A stretch of DNA of 8,860 bases from Pseudomonadota bacterium (lineage in GTDB: Bacteria > Pseudomonadota > Gammaproteobacteria > Pseudomonadales > Oceanobacteraceae): positions 1 through 8,860 of the forward strand of contig JAEWQT010000297.1 of NCBI GenBank assembly GCA_023399105.1, in the 5' to 3' direction. The position numbers and the translations under genes are program-made. The notes beneath the pieces were generated by a model. The model did no database searches, was not told where the DNA came from, and worked only from the letters and a program-made list of their open reading frames with translations. This document shows, piece by piece, positions 1-6,874 of the stretch (the first letter of the stretch is position 1; each line of letters starts with the position of its first letter).

Positions 1-140
1 GCCTTCAGCCAGGCTTCGCGGGAAATATGCCCCTGCGCTTCCCAGGCTTCCCAATGCGGCTGAATTTCACGCTGCATAAATTTGCGCACGTTATCGCGGA
101 ATAACTGGTGCTCTTCGGTATAGACGTGACGTGGAATCAT
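1..140 (-). CDS. Acyl-CoA dehydrogenase, N-terminal part only (cut by window edge)
   Basis: The first 46 codons of a gene that runs off the left edge. It starts at an ATG at 140-138, with an AAGGAG ribosome site at 153-148, seven bases upstream. The peptide opens MIPRHVYTEEHQLFRDNVRKF and continues with a QREIQPHWEAWEAQGHISREAW stretch. An N-terminal 'EEHxxFRDxVRKF...E..P...WE..G..SRE.W' pattern is typical of the helical N-terminal domain of FAD-dependent acyl-CoA dehydrogenases, which make the alpha,beta-double bond in acyl-CoAs in beta-oxidation and related pathways. The catalytic Glu and FAD-binding parts lie outside the window, so chain-length specificity cannot be read. It follows the racemase-type gene by 21 bases on the same strand and is very likely co-transcribed with it. 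The family call is firm; the substrate is unknown. Confidence 0.85.
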   Translation of the reverse strand, partial: MIPRHVYTEEHQLFRDNVRKFMQREIQPHWEAWEAQGHISREAWLK

Positions 141-147
141 TCTGGTG

Positions 148-153
148 CTCCTT
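148..153 (-). promoter_or_regulatory. Ribosome binding site of the acyl-CoA dehydrogenase gene
   Basis: AAGGAG on the minus strand, seven bases before the ATG at 140-138. It lies in the 21-base gap after the racemase-type gene. It fixes the start codon of the truncated gene. Confidence 0.75.
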
Positions 154-161
154 ATTTATTA

Positions 162-1376
162 TTAAACGGACTGCGGTTCTGAGGCTGACACCGCAGCCCG
201 GATCACACCGCTCTGCTGCCATTGCTGGATTTGCGCCGGAGCAATGCCCAGGCTGTTTAATACGGCGATGGTATGTTCGCCCTGTGCCGGGCCGGCCGGC
301 TGCGGCGACGGTTTGGCATCGTTAAAACGAAACGGCGTCGCCGGGTAGCGCAGGGTTTGCCCCTGTGGCGTGGTCAGGGTTTGCACCATTTCCCGCGCCA
401 GTAATTGCGGATGTTCAAACGCCTGTTGCGGCGTTAATACCGGGGTGACACAACAATCGGTAGCGGCAAATACTTCACGCCAGTGCGCCTGTGGCTGACT
501 AGCAAATACCGCTGCGACTTCCGCGCGTAATTGTTCAGCCAGTGGCCCCATATCGTGGTAACGGCTTTTCCAGTCAGGCTGTTCCAGTACGTCACACAGC
601 TGATTCCAGAATTTCTGTTCCAGCGCGCCCACCGCCATATAGCGATCATCGGCGGTTTTATAAAGGCTGTAACAGGGGCGTGCGCCGGTGAGCATGTCCT
701 GCCCGCGCGGCATGGCTTTACCCATTAAATTCATCGCCGCCAGCGGAATTACATTATTGGCAAAGGCGCAGTCGGTCATGGAAATATCCAGATAACGTCC
801 CTCTCCGTGGCGAAAGCGCCCCACCACGGCCGCCAGAATCGCCATGGCCGCACTCAGCGTGCCACCGGCGAGATCGGCAATCTGAAAATTGCTCAGTACC
901 GGCGGCCCGCCGGCCTCACCGCTCTGATCCAGAATGCCGGTAATGGCGCAGTAATTCATATCGTGGCCTGCTTTATCGGCCCAGGGGCCGGTCTGGCCAA
1001 AACCGGAAAGAGAGCACATGACCAGCTGCGGGTTCACCGCGTACAAACGTTCGTAGCCGAGCCCGAGTTTTTTCATCACCCCGGGGCGGAAACTTTCCAG
1101 CAGAACATCGGCTTTCGCCACCAGCCTGAGCAACAGCTGATGACCATCGGGATGGCTGAGATCGAGGCTCACCGACTCTTTGCCACGGTTCAGAATATGA
1201 AACACCGGGCTGGTCAGGCCTTTCGGCATGCCCAGAATGCGGGTGTAATCCCCGCCGCCAGTGTCTTCTATTTTTATTACCCGCGCCCCCATATCCTGCA
1301 GGTGCAGCGAGCACATCGGGCCAGGCAATAAGCGCGACAAATCCAGCACGGTTAAACCGGCTAATGGCAGAGTCAT
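162..1376 (-). CDS. CaiB/BaiF family CoA enzyme, alpha-methylacyl-CoA racemase type
   Basis: A 404-residue class III CoA-transferase-family protein. The N-terminus (PLAGLTVLDLSRLLPGP, residues 4-20), followed by DMGARVIKIE (28-37) and LLESFRPGV (92-100), is the standard family signature. Two later motifs point to the racemase branch. GHDMNY carries His138 and QIADLAGG carries Asp168, 30 residues apart, matching the His126/Asp156 acid-base pair known in the Mycobacterium tuberculosis alpha-methylacyl-CoA racemase (MCR). Such enzymes interconvert (2R)- and (2S)-methylacyl-CoA so that branched chains can enter beta-oxidation. CoA-transferase members use an Asp at the latter position as nucleophile, so transferase activity is not fully excluded. 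The start at 1376 has a GAGGA ribosome site (1387-1383) six bases upstream. The next gene, 21 bases on, is an acyl-CoA dehydrogenase, a sensible pathway partner. Length is slightly above the usual 360-380 residues. Confidence 0.85.
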   Translation of the reverse strand: MTLPLAGLTVLDLSRLLPGPMCSLHLQDMGARVIKIEDTGGGDYTRILGMPKGLTSPVFHILNRGKESVSLDLSHPDGHQLLLRLVAKADVLLESFRPGVMKKLGLGYERLYAVNPQLVMCSLSGFGQTGPWADKAGHDMNYCAITGILDQSGEAGGPPVLSNFQIADLAGGTLSAAMAILAAVVGRFRHGEGRYLDISMTDCAFANNVIPLAAMNLMGKAMPRGQDMLTGARPCYSLYKTADDRYMAVGALEQKFWNQLCDVLEQPDWKSRYHDMGPLAEQLRAEVAAVFASQPQAHWREVFAATDCCVTPVLTPQQAFEHPQLLAREMVQTLTTPQGQTLRYPATPFRFNDAKPSPQPAGPAQGEHTIAVLNSLGIAPAQIQQWQQSGVIRAAVSASEPQSV

Positions 1377-1563
1377 GCAGAGTCCTCGTTATTGTTATAG
1401 GACGTGACGAACCTCAGGCTACCCCTGCCAGCCACCGGCGGCAATGTGCAAAGCGCGCACAATCATTGGCATAAATGTACAATAAACACTTCAATAACTA
1501 TTCAAAATGGTCATTTTTCCAGGCGGAATTAATCAGAACAGGGCAATTCAGGCCGGCATTCCT

Positions 1564-1569
1564 TATAAT
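1564..1569 (+). promoter_or_regulatory. Candidate -10 box for the SDR-ATL operon
   Basis: A perfect TATAAT on the plus strand, 49 bases before the SDR start codon. That would give a leader of roughly 40 bases containing the AGGAG ribosome site. The -35 region (around 1541-1546) is a poor match to TTGACA, so the promoter would be weak or activator-dependent if real. Confidence 0.45.
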
Positions 1570-1606
1570 CGCCGCGTTTTGTGCCATCCGGTGCCTCACA
1601 TCCTTC

Positions 1607-1611
1607 AGGAG
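1607..1611 (+). promoter_or_regulatory. Ribosome binding site deciding the SDR start
   Basis: AGGAG seven bases before the ATG at 1619. An in-frame ATG further upstream at 1475 exists, but it has no comparable site and would add 48 residues with no SDR resemblance. This site therefore fixes the start at 1619. Confidence 0.8.
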
Positions 1612-1618
1612 TTTTGCT

Positions 1619-2377
1619 ATGAATCTGCACAATAAAGTGATTGCTGTTACTGGCGCAGGCCAGGGTCTGGGTCGTGCCATGGCCGTGTATCTGGCCGGCA
1701 AAGGTGCCCGTCTGGCCATTATCGATCTGGATGAAACCCACATGGCGGAAACCCTGCGCCAGGTGGAAGCCGCCGGCAGCACCGGTCGCACTTACGTATG
1801 CAACGTGGCCAAAGAAGATCAGGTGGAAAGCACTTTCACCGCCATCGCTGCCGATCTGGGCGGGCTGCATGGCCTGGTCAACAACGCCGGCATTCTGCGC
1901 GACGGTCTGATGGTGAAAGTGAAAGACGGTGAAATCACCAAAATGAGCCTGGCCCAGTGGCAGTCGGTGATCGATGTGAACCTGACCGGTGTATTCCTGT
2001 GTGGCCGTGAAGCGGCCATTCAGATGATCAAGGGCGGCGAAGGCGGCTGTATTATCAATATTTCCAGCATTTCCCGCGCCGGTAACATGGGCCAGAGCAA
2101 CTACTCGGCCGCCAAAGCCGGTGTCGCCAGCATGGCCGTGGTGTGGGCGAAAGAACTGGCCCGTTACGGCATCCGTGCCAACGCCATTGCGCCGGGCTTT
2201 ATTGCGACCGAAATGACCGCCAGCATGAAACCGGAAGCGCTGGAAAAAATGACCGCTGGTATTCCGGCTAAGCGCATGGGCGTACCGGATGAAATTGCCC
2301 ACGCGGTGACCTTCCTGCTGGAAAACGACTATATGTCCGGCCGCGTGGTCGAAGTCGACGGTGGTCTGCGTCTGTAA
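1619..2377 (+). CDS. Short-chain dehydrogenase/reductase, FabG-like (3-oxoacyl reductase type)
   Basis: A 252-residue classical SDR that uses NAD(P)H to reduce a carbonyl, or the reverse. Visible signatures are the nucleotide-binding TGAGQGLG (11-18), NNAG (88-91), the structural Asn121 in DVNLTG, the catalytic Ser149, Tyr162 and Lys166 (NYSAAKAG), and the C-terminal [12 protein letters not shown]. Asp36 after the second strand would normally favour NAD(H) over NADP(H), by analogy with other SDRs. Compared with E. coli FabG it has a short insertion after [10 protein letters not shown] (about residues 98-110, rich in Lys and Asp). I recall this from a gammaproteobacterial 'FabG-like' subgroup labelled 3-oxoacyl-ACP reductase. 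It is probably not the housekeeping FabG, because no acyl-carrier or other fatty-acid synthesis gene is adjacent. Its stop overlaps the start of the ATL gene. Substrate unknown. Confidence 0.9.
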   Translation: MNLHNKVIAVTGAGQGLGRAMAVYLAGKGARLAIIDLDETHMAETLRQVEAAGSTGRTYVCNVAKEDQVESTFTAIAADLGGLHGLVNNAGILRDGLMVKVKDGEITKMSLAQWQSVIDVNLTGVFLCGREAAIQMIKGGEGGCIINISSISRAGNMGQSNYSAAKAGVASMAVVWAKELARYGIRANAIAPGFIATEMTASMKPEALEKMTAGIPAKRMGVPDEIAHAVTFLLENDYMSGRVVEVDGGLRL

Positions 2378-2712
2378 TGACGGACACCCACCAGCCTGAA
2401 GCGGCCGCCGTCAGCGCGGCCGAACGGCTGTATACCGTGCTGGCGGCCATTCCCGCCGGTACGGTGGTTACTTACGGACAACTGGCAGCCTTAGCCGGTT
2501 TTCCGCGCCGTGCCCGGTGGGTGGGGCAAATGCTGCAACAGCTGCCGGAAGGCAGCCGTTTGCCCTGGCATCGGGTGATCAATGCTCAGGGGCGCAGCAG
2601 TTTTCCGCCCGCCAGTCCGGCTTATGCCTTACAACTGCAGTGTTTGCGCGCCGAAGGCGTCGAGATTTCCCCCAGCGGACGCATCTGTCTGCAGCGTTAT
2701 GGCCTGAACTAA
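2377..2712 (+). CDS. Alkyltransferase-like protein (ATL), MGMT-fold DNA damage sensor
   Basis: A 111-residue protein with the DNA-binding fold of O6-methylguanine-DNA methyltransferase. Where true methyltransferases have the methyl-accepting Cys in PCHR, this protein reads PWHR (63-66), so Trp64 replaces the Cys. That is the hallmark of the ATL family (E. coli YbaZ/eATL, S. pombe Atl1), which binds O6-alkylguanine, flips the base and flags it for nucleotide excision repair rather than repairing it. Other conserved features are the Tyr in TVVTYGQLA (Tyr33, the helix-turn-helix Tyr) and Arg47 in RARWVG, the likely base-flipping 'arginine finger'. Length fits the 100-130 residues of the family. 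Its ATG shares the A of the SDR stop codon (TAATG), so translation is probably coupled. No strong ribosome site of its own is visible. The functional link to the SDR is unclear. Confidence 0.9.
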   Translation: MTDTHQPEAAAVSAAERLYTVLAAIPAGTVVTYGQLAALAGFPRRARWVGQMLQQLPEGSRLPWHRVINAQGRSSFPPASPAYALQLQCLRAEGVEISPSGRICLQRYGLN

Positions 2713-2899
2713 CCCCCTATAAAAACCCTGATTGCACGGACTTATTTACCCCATCCGCGCTTCCGCCCTACCCATGCCGGTAAAAGATGTCAGCGCCGCA
2801 CCTGTTTTTTTACCGCCACCTGCCCGACAGTAACGCTCAGAGACTTACTCAGCTCAGCGCAGTGACAACAATAACGACCACACAGCAGCGGAACAGATT
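2713..2899. other. Intergenic gap between ATL and monooxygenase genes
   Basis: 187 bases without a convincing gene. It holds a TATAAA at 2718-2723 and an inverted repeat CGGTAAAA/TTTTACCG (2778-2785 and 2808-2815, 22-base spacer), whose right arm is preceded by a run of seven T (2805-2811). I cannot tell whether this is a weak terminator for the SDR-ATL operon, an operator for the monooxygenase gene, or chance. I see no clear -35/-10 pair. A small open frame from 2787 has no ribosome site and overlaps the monooxygenase start, so it is not called. Confidence 0.4.
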
Positions 2900-4387
2900 A
2901 TGGCAACTGAATATTTTGACGTTCTTATTATTGGCGCCGGCCTGTCCGGTATTGGTGCCGCCTGTCACCTGAAAAAAGAATTGCCGCACAAAACTTTTGC
3001 GATTCTGGAAGGCCGCAACGCCAGCGGTGGCACCTGGGATTTGTTCCGTTACCCCGGCATCCGCTCCGATTCCGATATGTTTACCCTGGGTTATGAATTT
3101 AAACCCTGGAACAACAAAAAAGGCATCGCCGATGGCGCCGATATCCGCAATTACATTCGTGAGGCGGCGGCCGAAAATAATGTAGAACCGCACATCCGCT
3201 ACCAGCAAAAAGTCACCGCAGCACGCTTTAACAGCAGCACCTCGTTGTGGACAGTCGACGTACAGCAGGCCAATGGCAGTACGAAAGAATACAGCTGCCA
3301 TTTTTTGCTCAGCTGCACCGGTTATTACAGCTACGAGGAAGGTTTTACCCCGGAATTTGCTGGCCGCGACGATTTCAAAGGCCAGATTATTCACCCGCAA
3401 TTCTGGCCGGAAAATCTCGATTACCGTGGTAAAAAAGTCGTGGTCATCGGCAGTGGTGCAACAGCCGTAACACTGGTGCCGGCCATGACCGATAAAGCCG
3501 CGCACATTACCATGCTGCAGCGCTCGCCATCCTATGTATTAACCGTGCCGCAACAAGATGCCATGGTGAAGGTATTGCGCGCGCTGTTACCGCAGAAATG
3601 GGCCTACCGCCTTATCCGTGGCCGCAACGTTTCCATTACCCTGGGGCTGTTCCGCTTCTGCAAAGGCTTTCCCAATGCCGCCCGGAAATTGCTGCAATGG
3701 ACGGTAAAAAAACAGTTGCCGGCCGGCTTCGATATGCAGCACTTTACGCCGAAATATAATCCCTGGGACGAGCGTCTGTGTGCGGTTCCGGAAGGCGATA
3801 TGTTTAAAGCCATCAGCGCCGGCAAAGCCTCGGTAGTGACGGACCATATCGACCGCTTTGTGGAAAACGGCATTCTGCTGAAATCCGGTAAAACGCTGGA
3901 GGCCGATATGATTATTACCGCCACCGGCCTGAAGGTGCAGATGCTGGGCAAAATGCAGGTGAGCGTGGATGGCCAGCCGTTCGTGCCGAACCAGAGCATG
4001 AGCTATCGCGGGGTGATGTTCGAAAACCTGCCCAATATGGGCATGGTATTCGGCTACACCAACGCCTCCTGGACCTTAAAAGCGGATCTTATTTCCAGCT
4101 ACGTCTGCCGTTTGCTGCAGCACATGGATAAGAAAGGCGTGCGCCAGGTGACGCCGCGCAACCATAACGCCGGTATTAAGCGCCTGCCCTTTATTAACAT
4201 GCAGTCGGGCTATATTGCCCGGGTCAAAGACCAGATTCCGCAGCAGGGTGACGAACGGCCGTGGAAGCTGTATCAGAATTATTTTCTCGATATGACGCTG
4301 CTGAAACTGGCCAGCCTGGACGACCCGTCCCTGGAATACAGCAACCCGGTTTCCCAGGGCCGTAACCAGCCCAGCGAAGCCGTCTGA
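2900..4387 (+). CDS. EthA/EtaA-like Baeyer-Villiger flavin monooxygenase
   Basis: A 495-residue FAD- and NADPH-dependent class B monooxygenase, expected to insert oxygen next to a ketone carbonyl (giving esters or lactones) or to oxidise S/N atoms. An FAD-binding Rossmann GAGLSG lies at 12-17, followed by GGTWDLFRYPGIRSDSD (43-59). The Baeyer-Villiger fingerprint FKGQIIHPQFWP (FxGxxxHxxxWP) is at 159-170. A second dinucleotide motif, GSGATA, is at 184-189 for NADPH. A TGLKVQ segment in the last third is also typical. Length and motifs fit the EthA (Rv3854c, ethionamide-activating) group of about 490 residues better than cyclohexanone-type enzymes (about 540). The natural substrate is unknown; long-chain ketones from subterminal oxidation are plausible given the lipid-type neighbours. 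The ribosome site is weak (GGAA at 2890-2893), but the start fits the usual short N-terminus before the Rossmann strand. It ends at a hairpin shared with the convergent operon. Confidence 0.9.
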   Translation: MATEYFDVLIIGAGLSGIGAACHLKKELPHKTFAILEGRNASGGTWDLFRYPGIRSDSDMFTLGYEFKPWNNKKGIADGADIRNYIREAAAENNVEPHIRYQQKVTAARFNSSTSLWTVDVQQANGSTKEYSCHFLLSCTGYYSYEEGFTPEFAGRDDFKGQIIHPQFWPENLDYRGKKVVVIGSGATAVTLVPAMTDKAAHITMLQRSPSYVLTVPQQDAMVKVLRALLPQKWAYRLIRGRNVSITLGLFRFCKGFPNAARKLLQWTVKKQLPAGFDMQHFTPKYNPWDERLCAVPEGDMFKAISAGKASVVTDHIDRFVENGILLKSGKTLEADMIITATGLKVQMLGKMQVSVDGQPFVPNQSMSYRGVMFENLPNMGMVFGYTNASWTLKADLISSYVCRLLQHMDKKGVRQVTPRNHNAGIKRLPFINMQSGYIARVKDQIPQQGDERPWKLYQNYFLDMTLLKLASLDDPSLEYSNPVSQGRNQPSEAV

Positions 4388-4388
4388 G

Positions 4389-4429
4389 CTGTCTGAATGA
4401 AGACAGGCGCTTCAGGATGAAGCGCCTGT
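4389..4429. terminator. Hairpin between convergent genes, probable bidirectional terminator
   Basis: An 11-base perfect stem (4403-4413 with 4419-4429) closes a 5-base loop, 15 bases after the monooxygenase stop and 13 bases after the phosphoketolase stop. It is symmetrical enough to serve both strands. Neither side has a good T-run, so as an intrinsic terminator it may be leaky. A second stem, CTGTCT/AGACAG (4389-4394 with 4401-4406), overlaps its left arm and could not form at the same time. Confidence 0.7.
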
Positions 4430-4442
4430 TCTGATCAGCCGG

Positions 4443-6872
4443 TTACAAGCCATCCGGATAGGGGTGTTTAATCACCAGATACGGATCGCCCTCACCCTGA
4501 ATAGCCGCCCATTCTTCCGCACTCAGCCACTGTTGTGGCGGCTGGCCACTCAGGCGCGCCAGCGCCGCTACTGCATCGGCCCAGGTGCAGTGGTTGGCAA
4601 AGAGTAACGCTTCGGTATCCAGCGTCCCGCCCTGATTCACATAGCCCAGCGCCACCGTGCGCGCCGGTCCCAGATCCAGCAGCCGGGCATGGCCCAGCAG
4701 CACTTCCGGACGGGTATGGGTTAAGAACACCCGGCCCTGCACCCGGGCCGGGAACAGCGATTCCAGTACCGATGCATCGGCCATAATTTCGGCTTCATGG
4801 GCATCGCGGGCAATGCGGAAACGGCCCGGTTCGAGCAGATAAATGAGCGAATGCGCTACGCCCCGCTGCTGCAGGCGATCGGACGCTTTCAGCGCCTGCT
4901 GCAACTGAAACGCCCCGCAGGCCACCAGCTGCAGATCGGTACCACAATGACCCCGCACGCAAATAGCGCCATCGCGCACCAGCGCTGCCGCCTGTTTGCC
5001 ATCGAACACGGTCGGCACCACAGATTTCGGCACCACTAAGTTCCAGACCGTACCCAAATCGCCATAACAGGCTTTCAGACAAGCCATGGCGCTGTTGCCA
5101 TCGGCCGGGAACACCACCCGCGCCATATCGGACATTTCACCCAGCAAGGCTTCCGCCAGGCTGGGGTCCTGATGGCTCTGTTCGTTTTTGCCGTTTTCCC
5201 ACAAGTGCGACGTAGAAATAACCGGAATACCCAGCCAGGAAGCCGGATCGTTGGCTTCTTTCTGGTGGCGGGAAAAAATAATGCTTTGCCGCAACGCACC
5301 CTGCATTTTGGTGGAGAACGCTTCGTACGACACCACCATGTTCAGACCGGCCTGATTGGCCAGACAGGCGCTGACCACGGCTTCTTCGTTAAGGGCGGTA
5401 ATCACGGCACCGTCGACGGCCTCGGCCACCCCGTCTTCCGGATCAGTCACCCGGTGTTTCAGGTGATCAAGGGTCTGGTTCATGCGGTTGGAGCTGAGTT
5501 CGTCCGGGTTACCCACCCGCACGCGCAGCTGCGGGTTCACCTCAATCAGGTCAACAAAATAGCCATCCAGCGCCGCCATGGGGGAAATGTTGTCTTTGTG
5601 CCAGTGCGGGTCGTGGCGGTTCACCGTCACCGCCACCGGTGTGACCGGGTTTTTGGGTTGCTTCAATTCAGCCACGGCGGCACGCCATTGCTGCTCATCC
5701 TGCCACAGGGCTTTGGCTCCTTTGTGGAAGAAACGCAGCGCCTCCGCATCGCGGCGCGGGTTGCTGCCCAGCGGTAAACCGTGAGCGGCGTTAGTTCCGG
5801 CACCCGGGAAACCATAACCCTTGATGGTTTCAGCAATGCAATAGGGCAATGCCACCGGGTAACGGCTGTCACCGCGCTGTACCGCCGCACCCAGGCGCTG
5901 TAATTCCTGCTCCATGGCAAAAATGGCGCAGACAAAGGCGGCCGGGTCACGGCCATCGATCACAAAGGGCGCAAAGCCCTGATGGCGCAGATGTTCCACA
6001 AACCATTCGCTGCCGCCCTGCTGGGCGACCGTGGTGCGCTGGTCAATGCGACGGCCGTTGGCAATCATCACCGGACTGACTAACCCCGTGTCTTCAGCGC
6101 GCCACCAGCGCGCCGCCCAGTCGCTGCCGCGCTGCTCTTCAAAGGCGCCATCGCTTAAAAAGGCCACCAGCCGCTCACCGGGTAACGGCTGATGCACATA
6201 TTGCAGGCCGGCAAAGCCCAGGTAACCACCTTCAATACGGGCGCCAGCGGTATGCACATTCACATGGCTGCCCAGTGGCGACAGCGGTTTGCCGTCCGGG
6301 CGTACCCGGTAATTGTAAAAATCGCGGGTAAACCGGCTTAAACCCTCATCGTTCAGAGGATACTGCTGGCAGCGCTCCGGCAGTGCGGTGCCGGTGAGTA
6401 ATTGCAGGGCATCCACCGCCGCCACACAGTGCCCCTGCCCCATCAGCCAGTCACGCGGCTGACCGGTTAAGCGGTTCAGCGCCAGCATACCGGCATAAGC
6501 CGGCACCATGTTCAGCGAACCGCCGGTATGGCCCTGTGGATCACGTTTGAAATCTTCCGGCTGCATATCACGGCCATCCAGATACACATTTTTGGCGTAG
6601 GTCATGTGCACCACCAGCCACATCGCCTGATTGGTGAGCCGATCGAGAGCGCTGAGCGCCTGGTAACACTCGCCAACGTCAGCAATATGGCCGGCGGCCA
6701 GCAGTTCTGCCGCCAGCGCTGCGACCTGCACCTGAGTTTTGTCGCTGTGGCGGATAACGCCGCCGCCAGCCGCCCAGGCGGCAAAACCGGCATGCTGTTC
6801 GCGTAACTGGCGCGCGCTGGCAGTCAGCGTCTGCACAGATTCGGGTTGGGTCAGCGTGTGATACAGGTTCAT
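4443..6872 (-). CDS. Divergent phosphoketolase-family protein (thiamine diphosphate enzyme)
   Basis: An 809-residue protein with the length and layout of xylulose-5-P/fructose-6-P phosphoketolase, which splits a ketose phosphate with inorganic phosphate into acetyl-phosphate and an aldose phosphate. Family-like blocks are GHTGGSLNMVPAYAG (114-128), GQGHCVAAVDA (145-155), GSHVNVHTAG then EGGYLG (201-219), GNPDELSSNRM (454-464), SYEAFSTKM (515-523) and the NEQSHQDP catalytic-region block (563-570). It is clearly diverged from textbook enzymes. The usual GDGE at the diphosphate/Mg site reads SDGA (240-243) followed by FEEQRG, with Asn272 as the likely downstream metal ligand, and GPGHGG reads GQGHCV. 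Some database labels for similar proteins, as I recall, are 'xylulose 5-phosphate 3-epimerase', so the reaction should be held open. The start lies two bases after the PRPP-synthetase-like stop, with AAGGAA (6886-6881) eight bases upstream. It is the last gene of the three-gene operon. Confidence 0.8.
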   Translation of the reverse strand: MNLYHTLTQPESVQTLTASARQLREQHAGFAAWAAGGGVIRHSDKTQVQVAALAAELLAAGHIADVGECYQALSALDRLTNQAMWLVVHMTYAKNVYLDGRDMQPEDFKRDPQGHTGGSLNMVPAYAGMLALNRLTGQPRDWLMGQGHCVAAVDALQLLTGTALPERCQQYPLNDEGLSRFTRDFYNYRVRPDGKPLSPLGSHVNVHTAGARIEGGYLGFAGLQYVHQPLPGERLVAFLSDGAFEEQRGSDWAARWWRAEDTGLVSPVMIANGRRIDQRTTVAQQGGSEWFVEHLRHQGFAPFVIDGRDPAAFVCAIFAMEQELQRLGAAVQRGDSRYPVALPYCIAETIKGYGFPGAGTNAAHGLPLGSNPRRDAEALRFFHKGAKALWQDEQQWRAAVAELKQPKNPVTPVAVTVNRHDPHWHKDNISPMAALDGYFVDLIEVNPQLRVRVGNPDELSSNRMNQTLDHLKHRVTDPEDGVAEAVDGAVITALNEEAVVSACLANQAGLNMVVSYEAFSTKMQGALRQSIIFSRHQKEANDPASWLGIPVISTSHLWENGKNEQSHQDPSLAEALLGEMSDMARVVFPADGNSAMACLKACYGDLGTVWNLVVPKSVVPTVFDGKQAAALVRDGAICVRGHCGTDLQLVACGAFQLQQALKASDRLQQRGVAHSLIYLLEPGRFRIARDAHEAEIMADASVLESLFPARVQGRVFLTHTRPEVLLGHARLLDLGPARTVALGYVNQGGTLDTEALLFANHCTWADAVAALARLSGQPPQQWLSAEEWAAIQGEGDPYLVIKHPYPDGL

Positions 6873-6874
6873 AG

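Larger units (their letters stand above)
1377..1618. promoter_or_regulatory. Divergent intergenic promoter region
   Basis: A 242-base non-coding gap between the divergently transcribed racemase-type gene (minus) and the SDR gene (plus). Its middle (about 1462-1570) is clearly AT-richer than the flanking genes, as expected for promoters. The only sharp promoter element I see is a consensus -10 box for the plus strand, listed separately. No convincing -35/-10 pair is visible for the minus strand. A small inverted repeat, TGTGC-N7-GCACA at 1445-1461, could be a regulator site but has short arms. Confidence 0.6.

Noticed and set aside
807..1331. A 174-codon open frame antisense to the racemase-type gene
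   Set aside because: It covers the conserved His138/Asp168 region of the real gene in antisense and has no recognisable domain.
1475..1618. An in-frame upstream ATG that would extend the SDR by 48 residues
   Set aside because: The added residues have no SDR similarity, include the candidate -10 box region, and lack a ribosome site. The ATG at 1619 has AGGAG seven bases before it and begins right at the usual FabG-like N-terminus.
1529..2302. A long open frame antisense to the SDR gene
   Set aside because: It lies opposite a gene with clear family motifs, is His/Gly-rich as expected from antisense reading of GC-biased codons, and shows no recognisable domain or ribosome site.
2377..2712. Reading the ATL gene as a true O6-methylguanine-DNA methyltransferase
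   Set aside because: The methyl-accepting Cys of PCHR is replaced by Trp (PWHR at residues 63-66), so it cannot accept alkyl groups as methyltransferases do.
2849..3505. A 218-codon open frame antisense to the monooxygenase
   Set aside because: It is the mirror of the FAD-domain coding sequence, has no recognisable domain, and would need a promoter inside the monooxygenase gene.
5172..5777. A 201-codon open frame antisense to the phosphoketolase
   Set aside because: No family motif, and it fully overlaps conserved phosphoketolase blocks on the other strand; treated as a coding shadow.
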